A stretch of 64,000 nt of DNA from Edolisoma coerulescens (GCA_013397115.1 VWZW01000996.1:1441611-1505610); one strand, 5' to 3'. Shown: positions 27,240 through 39,197, numbered from the stretch's first letter. Program-made: numbers and translations. Notes: generated by a model from the letters alone, not told the origin.

Positions 27240-29885
27240 TGGCTGTCACATTTTTAAACAGAGAGATGGCCAGGGGGAAGAGAACAGCATGCTCTGGGTG
27301 TTACAACAGGTAGAAATAGGTAAGCTCAGAACTTGATCTCTTCATTTCCACAACGGGAAGCTGGGAACGTGAGCTGTTCTTTTTTTTCCAAACTATTTTA
27401 ATGAACTACTACAGTTCAGGAGCCCAAGCTCCAAAGAGAGCAGAGACAACTCACAGCAAAGTACCCACCCAGGATGTAAGTGGAGACAGCTCTAGGAAGC
27501 TGATTGCTCTGCCTGTTAAACTTCAAAGCCTTTACCTCTTTGTTGACTATACTGTGGGAGGGTTAATGCCTTGTGCAGGTGTTCTGACACACTGCTGGAG
27601 CCAATCACCTACTTCAGAACCTCACAACACCCCCACCAGACCTCCCTCAAAGCAGAAAATCTGCATCTTGTCTCAAGTGCCTGTGTTGTTGTGGCTCATC
27701 TTGGTCCTGGGTACCTGCAGTACTTCATGTGTCTTGCAAGCATTTGGGGATAGTGCAACCTCTATGTCGTGCAGTATATTGACAAGGATTACCTGTTACA
27801 CAATTGCATGTACTGTAGTTCCTCTCAAGCAAGAGGAGAACCACATCCTACTATTCTGACTATGCTTTAGGAATGGCAAAGGATGTCAGAAATGATGTGG
27901 TGATACAGACAGCAAGCAGTTCTGAAGTGGAAGACTTGACTGCAAAAGGAATCAACCTCTTCAGCTTGGTAAAAAATTTTCAGCAAACAATTTATTATAC
28001 AACGTTATCCTGTTGTGCTTCTGAAACTTTTATGACTGAGATTTTGGTCATTACTCCAGTTCCTCCTGTGCATTTATTTATAAATGGTTTGACTCTTCGG
28101 CCCTGACAAGCAACTGATTACAGAAACAGCAGTGGTCATAGCTTCTTAAGAGAAACACCATGGTGACATGTATGTCACGAGATATCTGACAGCACTGTGT
28201 GTCCCTGATTTATCATGCATTATCCCAACACTATGCTAAATATTGTACTTTTCATACAAACCATTGAGGGACATATTTTGACAAGACTAGGACTGCTGAC
28301 TTTTAATGAGTACATAAACAAAATATTTCTTTTACTGCCTGATGTCAGCTTCTGGTCATTCCCAGGTTAATTTATTTTTCAGGCTCTGTTTGCAATGCTG
28401 GGCTTTTCAGCCAGGAGCAGACACTGTATACAGGCCTGAGGGTGAGCACTTTCTAGGGCAGTCTCTGGCCCCAGTGCCTGCCAGCCTGTTCCATGCCTCC
28501 CTGAGCTAGCAACACAGGCTACAAAAGAGAGCTCTCTGGCTGTTGCTGCCTCCTCTGATCCACCCATGTCTCTTCCTTATTTTCTGCCTGCCTCAGCTTT
28601 CGTATTTCCTTGCACTACTTTATCCTGTGGCAACTTAGTATATCTACAAGGATAAATAAAGAAAAATATGACCCAGAACCTCATGCTTGACACATCTTTT
28701 GTCACTGCTCTAATGATGGAGGTGCAGAGTTTGACTCTGAAACCTATGACTGTCATTACTTCAGGATTAGATGCTATAATATCAGCCATTGTGCTGCTTT
28801 ACTCCTTGTTTCAGCCTTCAATTCCTTTATTTTGACTAGAGTAATTTCTTATGTGTGGTGGCTGTAAGCTGAAAGTATCCTTTCTGTGACGTACTCAAAA
28901 TAGTAACACTCATGTTCTAAGTCACACACACACGGACAGTGACACCTCCTTGGCACACAGGCTCAACACAAAAAAACTCTCTTCATATCCATCATCCAAG
29001 AACTTCCATTCACTCCTCTTTTATCTCCAGCCTTAAAAGAACATGCTGTGAGAAATGAGGTTGTGGTGAAATCACTACTAGTCAAAAGAGGCTGAACGAA
29101 CAGACAGGAAAACCTACCACAATCTTTTCCCATTATGCAGGAGAAAGGAAAATGGAAAGGGGAAAAAAAAGTAGGTTTTTTTTTTATCCCTGTATTTACA
29201 TGCTCATTCAATTACGCCTTGCCAAACAGTGTTCCCCTCTTAATAGTTTCCTCCTTTACATGCAGTTTACACACCCGTGACCTACACAACTTCTGTGTTT
29301 TCGCATGCATTGACCTAAACACTCAGGACAATATTTCCATAAATCAGTGTAAGCACTGCTATTAAGATTTAATTGTGCTGCATGTATGTCTGTCACAAAA
29401 TCACAGGAACTGCCTTATAGAAAAGGAAAGATAAAAACTTATCTAACCTAGATAATGAAACAAGAAGTAATTTTGGCTCAAGTGACAGCAGAGGACAATG
29501 CTCTTTCTTTTTCTTATCAGTAAGTCAAAGCAGCAGTTCATCGAGGTAGTTTTATTGTGGCTTTTTCTGGCACTGCTCTGCTATCCAATCCACACCTATG
29601 AGTATTTGCTATAGCTCTAAGTTTCTTAAGGCACACGGCTCTGCCACTGCTTTCTGTGCTGATTTAGAAAGAAAAAACATAAAAAGCTAAATAACAAATC
29701 ACTGGGAAAGAGATGCCAAACAGGTGTACAAACTGCTAACTGGGTAGCAGTAATTCATAATGTTATTTATAATTCATTCTTCGGTATCATGCTCTTCAAG
29801 CAATTACAGAATGCCTGCTTCACTGTCCATAAAATGCATTTCACATATCTAACAACTAATGACTCAAGCTTCACTCTGGAGCAAC
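27240..29885. other. KLF12 left intron, unassigned sequence
   Basis: Unique sequence with a plus-strand open frame of 152 codons at 27401-27859 and another of 77 codons at 27873-28106. Neither has a recognisable domain or convincing splice pair, so I do not call them. A short (CA)n run lies at 28922-28932. Confidence 0.5.
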
Positions 29886-29889
29886 ACAT

Positions 29890-30082
29890 TTTAGTGGATT
29901 AAGCATGGGAGTAAGAGGCAGATGTACCTGATCCCAACCCATTCTCTGCTTTGCTGCATGGCCTTGAGCAAGTCACTAACCTGTGGATAATTATAATATT
30001 TGAACACACAGGGGACCTGTACAATTTAATTAGTTAATGTTTGCAAAGCACTCCAAAGATAAAAAATGCTATATGAATGATA
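29890..30082 (+). mobile_element. MIR-type SINE fragment
   Basis: The segment reads tagtggattaagcatgggag, agaggcagatgtacctgatc, ccttgagcaagtcactaacc, a weak central part, then ttagttaatgtttgcaaagc and aatgctatatgaatg. These correspond in order to the head, core and 3' tail of MIR-like amniote SINEs. The middle is diverged or partly deleted. It is antisense to KLF12. Confidence 0.75.
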
Positions 30083-30084
30083 AT

Positions 30085-33000
30085 CATATGCTATTGTTTC
30101 ATGGCATTTTATTCCAAAGCAAGTTTGTGTAAACATGTTTAGAAACGTAAAATTCCAGTAATGGCAAAGTTTGGCAACTACCTTGAAATGATCGGCACTT
30201 CTTAGACTAAAATTTAAATTAATTAACAAATTTAACTTATGCTTAAGAAGACATTTATATGTGAATTCAATACAGACACTAAACTGAAGCTGGGAAACAA
30301 TATCTTTGAAAGTTTCTGTGTGATATATAAAGGAAGTGAAAAAGACATACAGAAAGTATCAATGAACCAATACATGTTACACAAGTAACTCTTTGACTGC
30401 AAGATATTGGTCCCCCAAACAGCCCAAGGGTTGAGTTACTTTTCTTTTTTTTAGCATCCAGACTTCTGTTAGTTTCAGGACTAATCAAAACCAAACAAAG
30501 ACCAAACAAAGTTAATGGCAAAACTCCTTTGGACTTTAACAGAACCAAGATTCCTTAGTTCTTTGAGCTCATTAGGCACTTAATTTAAGTATTTCTCTCA
30601 AAAGGAAAATATTACTCCTAGCAATGGTGTGGCAAAAGCTCTAGAATCACCTACTCAACAGTCGTGGAAACTTACTCATGCGGAGGAGACAGGAAGCCAT
30701 GACTTTGTGTAGACCAAGCTAAAAGCACTCTTATTTTCAAATTAGCTTTTTTTAGGGAACAATTTGACAATACTCCTATGTCCTGATACACTTCCATTTA
30801 AACAATACAGTCCTTTCAAAGCAGGCAGTGATGTTAATTTCTCTGTAGAAGCTGTTTTTGATTTACAGTTGCCATTTACCTAGCCCTTGTTTCTAATGAT
30901 CACTGGCTGACGGGAAATCTGTTATTCTGGCAAAAGGCCCTGGGACATATAGCAGAAAATTTTCACACCAAAAATCCTAGTGCACGCACAGGATGGCATC
31001 CTTTGATTTTACTGCCCAACAATCAGGTTTTTGAACTTTTCTTTTGTCAAGTATTACATATTAAAAAAAAAAAAGAATCTTTTTAGAATAATAAGGTTTT
31101 ATTGGATTATTGAAATCCAAGGTTAAAACTTAGTGCATAAAGAGCAATTCCCAAAAGTAAACAGGTCTTTCAAGCTCTTGAAGTAGAAGTCCTTAATAGA
31201 GCCCATCCATTTTTATATACAAACAGATGTTTCCGAGAATTCAGATTCTGCTAGGAAGGCCTTTATAAAATGCCATATAAACACACTGTAGAAGAAGTCA
31301 GTACTTCAGCAAGCTGTCTGAACTGCATGTAGGGAGCGCACACAGACAGGAGAAATCACACCTGTAGCAGTTGCAGCAGGCCAAAGTTCAGATGTACTAG
31401 TTCAGCTTCTTCTCAAGTCACAGACTTCCAGCACGGCCTTAGAAAATAACATAGAGGGGGTTTCCTCATATATAACTTCAGCAATATTAAGTTTTATCAC
31501 TCTACCTAAACCATTTGTCCAGGTTTCTTTACAGCTGCTGGGGAAGACAGACACCTTTTGAAAGCTAGATGATCATAACTGAGAAGATGATTGGACCTAG
31601 AAGTATCTCTCCACTAAAGAAATCCAAAATACTTGAGCCTAACTTTCAGATAGCTTGCATTGTGAGAGATGAACTTTGCTGCAAGGTTATGTCCAAAACA
31701 GACAGCCCAGCACTGCCCAGAGGTTGCCTAAGGTAGCTGAGACACAGCACACTCTGCCAGCTCAGCAGTGCCCTTGGGTCAGCAGCCAACTCCAACCCAG
31801 CAACACCTTCACTGCAGAGACCTCTTCTTTTCTGACACAGGATACTTCTTTGAGACTGCTGACAAAAAGTAAAACAAAACTAGAAGAGAAACATCCCTGA
31901 AATAATGACACAGTGCGGGCACCAACCGTAATACATATGCCTTGCAGGGCTCTATGTCACCAGTGTCTTTTGCTTATGTATCTGCACAAATGCCTCTCAA
32001 TGTTTAGCAAGTCAGTTCAGTTTGTAGAACAACTCTGGAGAAGGCCAAGGAGAAGCCTCACCATGTTACAGCCTGTGGGGAGGTCAGAGGCCCATAGACC
32101 GTTCTTCCTGAGTGTGTGGTCCAATTGCCCTCCAATTGCCACAACTATGCAACTTTCTCTAAAGTCTTGCTGTGATGGAAAAATGCATCACAGACTTGGG
32201 TATTCTTCACGAGACAAGTAAAATTGAAATTGAAATATTCCCACAATTTCACTTTAAACCAATTAGTGTTCTCCAGTGGAAAAAAAGTCATTTACTGAGA
32301 AATTCTGGATGAGCACTAGCCAATTCTCCATCTATAAAATCACCATCCAATTGTGCGCCAATTTTAAAATGAGCATTTGTTCACGGCGGGCAGATGTACC
32401 AGAGAAGAGGGAAGCAAAGTTCACAGAAGCACTACTGAAACACCCTCATGACTTGGGACAAAGTATTTTGTCTGCAAGCGGAAGAAAAAAATGAGGTGAA
32501 AGTTCCCTATAATTAATAGCATAACAGTAGTAATGATTGCAACTGAAGCAGGAAAACAAACTATACCAGTGTAGAAAATGAATGGCTGAGGGAAACAAAG
32601 ATACAAACTTCAGAAGAAATAAAAATAAACCACAGAAGTTGATTTACACTGAAGAAGAGGAGGAAGAAAAAAAGAGATCCAGGGGAAAAAAAAAATCAGA
32701 CTTGAAAAGCATGTACTAATTTAAGAGAGTACATTGGTACAGTGGCTATATGCTGTATGTGTTGTGGAATTTCTTTTTTGCTAGTGCTATATCCAAAACT
32801 AACTCCTACTGTATTGCAGTAATAGATGCCAGAGAATTCAAAAATAAAGTAAGATGATCACATTAGCATCAATGTATCAATCACATAAAGTAGCCAAAGA
32901 GAACAGGGGTGGGGTCCCTAATCTCATTTTCATACAAGCACTCCCAGGCACCCAGCTCAGCGCAAAGAGGAGTTCATGTTAAAGGTCACAACAGTCACAT

Positions 33001-34000
33001 ACAAATGACAAATCCCATCTCTCTGAATTAACTGCAGCCATAACTACAAGTAGACAGGATTTCCTCTCTGAAATCTCTGTCTCTCCCTTACTCCAGAGAA
33101 ACAATGCACTACCTGAAGCATCATCAGTTTATATGCACAGTTCCTCTTTTCCTTGACATTTGAAAGAAAAAATGGTTCCACCAAAGGAGCTTCCTCCACC
33201 TACAACACCTAAGGAGAAAAAGAGTCTACAGAGAAAGAGGAATTTCTGCATCTTTGGATTTTTACCAACATACTGGTCAAAAGTTCATGCTAAAAATCAC
33301 CCTCTGCTTCTCCTGCTTCTGCCCTCAGTCTCTGCAAGTAGGAGACCTTAAGTTATGCATATTCAGGGAGGGAGAGCTGCATGCTGTAAAATAACGTATT
33401 TTACCACACAAGTGTGCAGGAAACAAGGAGATGAATGCTCTGTTCAGGGTTTGCATTACTATGTACTATGGAGATGGCTCCTGAGGCCCGCTGCATCTGT
33501 TCTGCTTAGGGATGGAAGGACTGCCAAGGCTGAGGGAATAGCATGTTGCCTCTGTGAGGGACCCTAAGAAAGTTTTATTGGTCTTCTAGGGGTTGACTAA
33601 TGCCTTCTCCTCCCTTGGCTTCATAAAGATTTCTGGAGTGTATCTGAGATTTGGCCCTGAATATATAATGCTATTTTTGCTGTGTAATAAGCATCAGTGG
33701 TGTCAGGCATACAGAGGCAAATCTGCTCTTTGTTAGATGTTACATGTCAAAATGAGTTTGTAAAACACGCCACAGAAAGGATGAAATGCTGCTTACAATG
33801 CAAAGCCCACTGAAATCTACATAATGCTGCAATATTTATTAACAGCCAGAGCACATTATCTGAGATTAATAAATTATTCTTAGTCCATATTTTGTAAGGC
33901 AGAGCAACTGTAATAAAGCAGCACTGTCACAGGAAGAAATTTCACCCAAGTACCCTGCTTGAAATAATGACTTTATTTATCTATAACTTTACATTATTGA
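30085..34000. other. KLF12 left intron, unassigned sequence
   Basis: Unique AT-rich intron. The part at 33770-33960, with aatatttattaacagccaga and gagattaataaattattctt, could be regulatory but shows nothing specific. No gene or named repeat was seen. Confidence 0.5.
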
Positions 34001-34003
34001 TAG

Positions 34004-34148
34004 GGTTTGTTGAACTGAAGGAGGACTATGAAGACATTCCAAAAGAACTACTGAGAAAGAAGTCTGGAAGCTCAGCCAACATAAAGCTTGCAGCAAGAAA
34101 GCAATTTCCCGGAGAAAAAATAGTCATACTTGGTCACTTTACAAATAG
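34004..34148 (+). other. Candidate unrecognised exon (open, splice-flanked)
   Basis: A T-rich tract ending attgatag precedes 34004 and a strong donor, ATAG|gtaagc, follows 34148. The 145 bases between are open in the frame that enters with two bases and leaves with two, encoding 47 full codons. The peptide starts FVELKEDYEDIPKELLRKKS and later contains PGEKIVILGHFTN; its lysine/glutamate/leucine-rich composition is protein-like. I do not recognise it. It is antisense to KLF12. It could be an exon of an antisense transcript, a relic of a gene or retrocopy, or chance. No neighbouring exon was identified. Confidence 0.3.
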
Positions 34149-34673
34149 GTAAGCAAATTACATTATGTTTGTGTAAATAATAACTAATGCCAAACACGTG
34201 GCTCTTAGTGTTTCATAGTCACAATTTTTATTCCTAAGAATTTTGTTCTTGTAAGACTACAGTGGACCTGAAACAAAGAAGCAACACAGGTGGATGCCAT
34301 CCAGTTTAAGAGGACATGAAAAGCAAAGCTTTCAAATGGGCATTCCAAACTGTCCTGTGACCCAGCTATGTAAGCGTCATTTCCAAAATAACAAGCTTAA
34401 AAATGACGGTATTAAAACAGCAGTTTCCCCCCAAAAACTGATTAGCTGATTTCCTTGTGGTTAACACCTGGCAAACTGAGATGCAAGGGCAGATGTGGGA
34501 GCGTTCAGTATGATCCTGTCACTCCCAGCTTCTGGCACAGTGGCTCCCCAGTCAGGCGCTGGGGATTGCTGTAGCCTCACCTCACACCAGGGATCTGCAG
34601 TGCTGACGTGTGTCCCAGGCAGCTGTCTGCACTACCCGTGGGCAACAGAGAGGAGCAGGAGCTCACAGGCTGG

Positions 34674-34689
34674 AGTCTCTCTCTCTCTG
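34674..34689 (+). repeat. (CT)n short microsatellite
   Basis: About eight CT units in a row occur within gagtctctctctctctgtcc. There is no further repeat structure around them. Confidence 0.75.
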
Positions 34690-35022
34690 TCCCTAAATTA
34701 GACAGCTCGAATAGGGCAGAAGGATTGCAGCCTGAACGTGCCAAGAGCTACCCAGCCCGTATGCAGGGAGTGAGGTAACTGCCTTGGATGCAGACACCCA
34801 CGCAAGCAAGATGAATCCTGAGCCCCACAGACAGCACACAGGGAAAGGCAGGAGGCATGGAAAGGCAAGGCACTGAGGCAGTCCCTCACAGCCCCACACA
34901 CTGTGTGAGGGGCTGTATAGGATCAACCCAAAGCAAATGCCCACCACCAGATACTGAAATCCCCAGAGTCTGAATCCCCTTACTGCTCTTGGAGAATAGG
35001 TGGCAGTAGGCAAATACATATA

Positions 35023-35044
35023 TGTAGGTATGTATGTATGTATA
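35023..35044 (+). repeat. (TATG)n short microsatellite
   Basis: A tract ggtatgtatgtatgtata, about four tetranucleotide units, is preceded by acatatatgta. It is short and partly imperfect. Confidence 0.75.
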
Positions 35045-35839
35045 ATCCTTATGCAGAATAATTTAAAACATGTCTGAAAAACAACCAGAAGAAGGTCAAC
35101 TGATGTCTTGCATCTGCTACCAAGCATCTACAAACTTGGCCTGGTATTGTGTTTAACAAAGACAAGACTATACAACACCATTTGGTACTGAAGAAAAGGA
35201 TGCTGCTATCGCTTTGGAAGTACCGTGGTGTACTTTGCAGCCACTCTTTGCAACAAGTTATTTTTTGGGCAACTATTCACCAGAAAGAGCTTACAGGCTC
35301 ACTTAGAAAAGAACACAGTCTGTGGGACAGTCGTCCAGACTCGAGGGCCAGCCTGCCTCCCTCAGGCACTAAGCTTTGACCTATGCTTCACTGACTACTG
35401 AAGCAGTCTTTCTATGCATGTCCCTATGCTGCCCAGTTATTCAGCAGAACAGTAGGTGCCTTTCCATGTCCTCAGAGGACATTCCTGTCTGCTAAGTTTA
35501 GATGCTGAAATTGAGCACACAGGATCTCCCTTTGGAGGGCTTCAGAGGCACTTTCCTCTCTGCAACAAGGGTATGTAGAATGAGAGCTTCTTTTTCAGTG
35601 GACTCCTTTGCTAAACATCTAATATTAAGGTACATACTAGATGCCTAAAATCAAAATAGAGCCTGCCTGTATTGCAGTAAGAAATAGATTGAGTGAAGTC
35701 GGCATGAAGTGCCAACACTCCTTTTCAACTCAGCAGCTGTATGCGTGGTGCCTGTGACCGAGAATGAAGTAAAGATGACAAATTGCAGATCACAGTCAAA
35801 TTAGATTTACCTAATGGGGCTTTTGAAATAAACTAACGG

Positions 35840-36190
35840 ATTACTGTTTAAATAAAACCTGTAACAAGAACGAGTTGATGTTATATTATTAAATTTCTTA
35901 ATTTAATTCTTAAGCTCCAGAGCCAGCCAAGTAATACTCAACATATTTACCTTCACAAACTGTGGAGCGCATTGTACAAAAGCTAAAAAAGCTTTCCCAT
36001 GATTTGACCAATTCTCTAAGTGTTCAAGGAATATCCACTACAGAGAACACTATCTGCCTGCCAGTCATATATTAGAATTATTTGCTTGTGCTCCGTTCCT
36101 TTTTTCAGTAATTAGACAGAGCCATTTAGTGCAAAATCATGATGTGTTGTTTTATTTTTCTGGCTTATTATGTGTGCTATAAATTGAAAA
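35840..36190. promoter_or_regulatory. Candidate conserved noncoding stretch
   Basis: AT-rich unique sequence contains ggattactgtttaaataaaa, a forkhead/homeodomain-like mix, ttaatttaattcttaagctc, tcagtaattagacagagcc and gtgcaaaatcatgatg. No coding potential or known repeat was seen. It lies within 2 kb of the MIR fragment and the 136-base exon. Function is inference. Confidence 0.22.
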
Positions 36191-36704
36191 AAAAATACTT
36201 AGGACTTCAGGGACTGGTGTTGTGACTAGAAAATTGAAAATACATATGAGACCTGTCCATCAAGCAATAGCTTCACTGGTGAAGAAACCTTCCCCTCCTT
36301 TATCACAACAGAAAAGGAGCCTGCTAATCACAGAACCAACACCTTGCCCATAAAGACCTCTCCCTCTGCTTAAGGAGAGTATCGATTCGAGGTTCACAAT
36401 TACTGTGCTTGGCTAGAAAATAAGCTAGTACATGTCTGGTAAAAATGCAAAAACAAAAACCCAAAAAAACCAAAGGCAGTCCCTCCCCAAACGTGGTTTA
36501 GAAATGCCAGCTCTTTTAGCTGTTGCTGTCCAGGAAAACAAAGCAAAACATTTTTAGATACCATATTAAGACATTTAAAATGCATCTATAATAATTTATA
36601 CAATAGCAATGTCTAATGGCCTTTATTATACCCATTCTTATTTAATGATGTCCAGAATGCCCATATTTTGAACCTCTCAGATAAAGTAACATGTTTTGTG
36701 GGTC

Positions 36705-36860
36705 TAGCAGAGGCTTCAGTGCCTGGAGGCTCTAGTTCTATTTCCAGCTCTGCTTCAGACCTACAGGGTGACCTTTACGCATAACCTCATTTTCCTCACC
36801 TATAAAATAGGGGATATTAATACTTATTTACCTCACAGTTGGTTCCCTTCCAGCTGCTAC
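36705..36860 (+). mobile_element. MIR-type SINE fragment
   Basis: The order ctagttctatttccagctct, then gggtgaccttt, cctcattttcctcacctata, aaataggggatattaatact and tatttacctcacag matches the core and 3' half of the ancient mammalian-wide interspersed repeat/CORE-SINE family found across amniotes. The tRNA-like head is barely visible. Divergence is high, as expected for a very old copy. It lies antisense to KLF12, about 600 bases downstream of the 136-base exon. Confidence 0.8.
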
Positions 36861-37461
36861 GGTGACTGAACAAACTCATGCATCTAGAGAATTACTAATG
36901 TTCATGATAAACTGTTTCTTTCTTTTCAAACAAGCAATGCAGGCACTAAATTAAGAAATTATTTGTCCACCCGGTAAGCAAAAGTATACAGAAAAATAAC
37001 AGCAATGGAAAACCTGTTCGAAGCCCCTCAGTAATTTCCTTCCAATGACACTGTCCTTCAGGAGAAATGTTGCTAGTTCCTATCTGACAGCAACTAGAAT
37101 CAACTTCCCGATGCTGCTTTCAGTCAAGAAAAAAATATATGGTTTTGAGTGGTAATCTAATCTGGTCTCCCTTTGGAGAGGATATAAAACTGCTGCAAGC
37201 TTTCCAAGTAAATAAAGGGGAAGAAACAATTTCAATTTGAAACTCAACCTAATATTGAAGGCAGAGAGAAAGAAGGAAAAAGAGAATGAGAGAGAGACAA
37301 GAGATACAGTCATCTCTTCCAAAAGGGAACCAATCTCCATGGAAGAGGTGCTGGCAGGTATGCAGCTCACAGGCGGGAGGACACCCCTGCAGCACCGGCG
37401 CCTCCGTTGGCCTGGGAACACCTCAGCAACACTCTTCGTGCTCTGGGAATGCGATACTTAC
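36861..37461 (-). other. KLF12: Start of left KLF12 intron next to the donor site
   Basis: This is intron immediately downstream of the 136-base exon. It starts gtaagtatcgcattcccaga on the minus strand. A purine-rich plus-strand run (gagagaaagaaggaaaaaga) at about 37263-37300 makes the transcript pyrimidine-rich there. No further exon follows in this stretch. Confidence 0.7.
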
Positions 37462-37597
37462 TCTTGTACTGCTCTGGCTATGGAGAGCGCTGTAGATCCA
37501 GTTTCATTAACGCTATCTAAGGTCACATTTGGCAGGTCGTCATCATCACTGTCACTTTTAATTTGTCTGGGAGATAGGCCTCGGGGGTCCATTTGTG
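37462..37597 (-). CDS. KLF12: KLF12 internal exon: acidic linker between repressor region and zinc fingers
   Basis: This 136-base exon has two bases completing a split alanine codon, 44 full codons and two bases of the next codon. The translation reads QMDPRGLSPRQIKSDSDDDD and continues with LPNVTLDSVNETGSTALSIA and RAVQE. It matches mammalian KLF12 almost residue for residue; the visible difference from the human protein as remembered is isoleucine for serine before KSDSDDDD. The acceptor is tctctttccag at 37598 upward, and the donor is CAAGA|gtaagtat with GT at 37460-37461, a near-perfect consensus. A branch-point-like tattaat lies about 20-25 bases upstream of the acceptor. Phase 1 entry agrees with the exit phase of the larger exon. 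The serine-flanked aspartate run suggests a casein-kinase-2-type phosphorylation patch, but that is inference. The zinc-finger exons should follow to the left, beyond the window. Confidence 0.96.
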
Positions 37598-38280
37598 CTG
37601 GAAAGAGACATATAATGGATTAATATGAGCGTGCTGAAATTAATCTTGTCCCAGAACAACATCAGGGCGCACAACACATCAGCCTGCTCTGGCTGGAGAG
37701 CACCGCTTGTGCTGAGCTTCCCAAATCAGCTGACAGGTGGGCAAAGTCACCCGGTGGTGCCACAGCTGGATGTGAGCACTTCCAAGAGCATGCAGGTCTG
37801 TGAATTCACAGAGGCACTCAGCAGTACTGAAATACAACTGCACAAACAACATCCAACAAAAACCCACTTTATCCTCAAGTAACTTACGCTGCCTGATTTC
37901 AGAAAGCGAAGGGAAAGGGCTACATCTGCTTTGTACAACAGAGAACACTCCAGAGTACATTTGCCAGCAAAATTTCAGGAGCAATCTCTGATTTTGAGTG
38001 TTCATCGTGAGGTATCAGGATGGAACCCACGTCACTCCAGTCAACTAAAATTTAGGCATCTAAAACCCCAGTTGTCCTGATTTCTGACACAATACAACAC
38101 CATTGTGAGGCTCTGAAGGATCCTTCACTCCATGGTACGTGTAACTTCACACTGGCAACCAAGGTTCAGGTGACCAGTATCAGGGGGGCTAACAAATTTT
38201 TTTGAAAAGTCATGTAGTTTAAGGTCTGAAGGTCAGGAATTGCAGGACTAGTTTACCTGTCCACAGCTTACAGTATCCAT
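37598..38280 (-). other. KLF12: End of middle KLF12 intron before the 136-base exon
   Basis: Intron with the acceptor tract tatgtctctttccag at its end. A second AG, tttcag, sits 36 bases upstream (37634-37640), but its use would introduce an in-frame stop within the added bases. Nothing else can be named here. Confidence 0.65.
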
Positions 38281-38514
38281 ACTGCATGGCAATGGATCAA
38301 GTGCCCAGGTGCTGGCAGGGACAGCTGCAGGGACCTCTATGAGGAGCAGCCAGGGCTGCCCTGTACCAGACACAGACGGTTCTGTTCGCTCCAACCGACC
38401 CACTGCAGGGCACAGCTGATCCCTGAAGACACTGGGGGTGTCTCAGGGAAAACAGGCTTAAGAAAAGGCAAAACAACTGGCCAAGAGAGGAGCGAGGGAA
38501 AAAAGTGTGAGAAA
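38281..38514 (+). mobile_element. Avian LTR-like interspersed element, left part (interrupted by CR1)
   Basis: From about 38281 the plus strand resembles a family of long repeats common in bird genomes and, as I remember it, related to endogenous retroviral LTRs: a start like atggcaatggatcaagtgcc, then gacagctgcagggacctcta and a gaggagcagccagggctgcc segment. Homology is lost abruptly at about 38514, where a CR1 tail begins, and resumes after 38712. Boundaries are by eye and the family name is not certain. No viral coding sequence is present. Confidence 0.55.
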
Positions 38515-38712
38515 CACTTTACATCGAAGGTGGCAGAGCACAGGAATAGGCTGCACAGGGAGATTGTAGAGCCTCCCTCTCTGGAGATATTCAAAACCCA
38601 CCTGGATGTGTTCCTGCGCAACCTGCTCTAGGTGACCCTACCTTGGCAGGGGTGTTGGACTGGATGATCTCCAGAAGTCCCTTCCAATAGTAACAATTCT
38701 ATGATTCTGTGA
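38515..38712 (+). mobile_element. CR1 retrotransposon 3' tail, 5'-truncated, nested in LTR-like element
   Basis: The stretch carries hallmarks of the chicken repeat 1 LINE 3' end in plus orientation: a ggctgcacagggag segment, ggagatattcaaaacccacc, ctggatgtgttcctgcgcaa, cttggcaggggtgttggact, and the diagnostic terminal tandem attctatgattctgtg at 38696-38711. About 200 bases remain, the usual severe 5' truncation, so it has no intact reverse transcriptase. There is no poly(A), as is normal for CR1. It lies antisense to KLF12. Confidence 0.93.
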
Positions 38713-39197
38713 AGCAGCTCTGCAGACACCAATGTATGAGGAGATGGAGGGGAGAAGGTTCTTCAAAATGGAGCAGTCCCTGGAGGAGACTCTCCTGATG
38801 GGCACTACTATCTACAGGGAACCCACAATGGAGCAAGGGAAGCGTGAGGAGAAAGAGCAGCAGAGAGGAACAATCATGGACTAACCACGGCCCCTAGTCC
38901 CCATCCCCCTGGGATGGGGGAGGGAAAAGAGCTGTGAACCAAGGAGTAAAGCTGAGTCCTAGAAAAGGGGGTTGGGGATGGTGGTTCTCACCATCCTAAT
39001 CTACTTTTAATCAGCAATAAATTATTTTTCCCCACGCTGAGTCCTATTTGCCTGTAAAGGTAATTGGTAAGTGATCTCCCTGTCTTTATCTTGACCATTG
39101 AACTCTTGCACCTTATCTTTCCTCCTGTTCTGTGGAGGAGGAGGAGTGAGAGCATCTGGGTGCGCACCTGGCAGATGGCCAAGATCTACCCACCACA
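38713..39197 (+). mobile_element. Avian LTR-like interspersed element, right part
   Basis: Homology to the repeat family at 38281 resumes directly after the CR1: gcagctctgcagacacc, then tggagcaagggaagcgtgag, a tccccctgggatggggg segment, a poly(A)-signal-like caataaatta near 39016, the block taattggtaagtgatctccc, and an end in cccaccaca at 39189-39197. Avian LTRs of this type carry an AATAAA-like signal here and end in CA, which supports an LTR, but I cannot prove the family without a repeat library. The copy has diverged and shows no open reading frame. Confidence 0.55.

Larger units (their letters stand above)
34150..35838. other. KLF12 left intron, unassigned sequence
   Basis: Mixed-composition intron holding the short (CT)n and (TATG)n tracts. 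A 144-codon minus-strand frame at 34693-35127 crosses the tetranucleotide run and has no recognisable domain. No exon was called. Confidence 0.5.

Noticed and set aside
27401..27859. Plus-strand open frame of 152 codons
   Set aside because: No recognisable domain and no adjacent splice signals in phase; consistent with chance in a 64 kb window.
37237..37623. Plus-strand open frame of 128 codons
   Set aside because: It runs antisense through the 136-base KLF12 exon and its purine-rich flank, with no independent support.
37598..37640. Alternative upstream acceptor (tttcag) for the 136-base exon
   Set aside because: The added 36 bases contain an in-frame TAA in phase 1, so it would truncate KLF12; the ctttccag acceptor is stronger.
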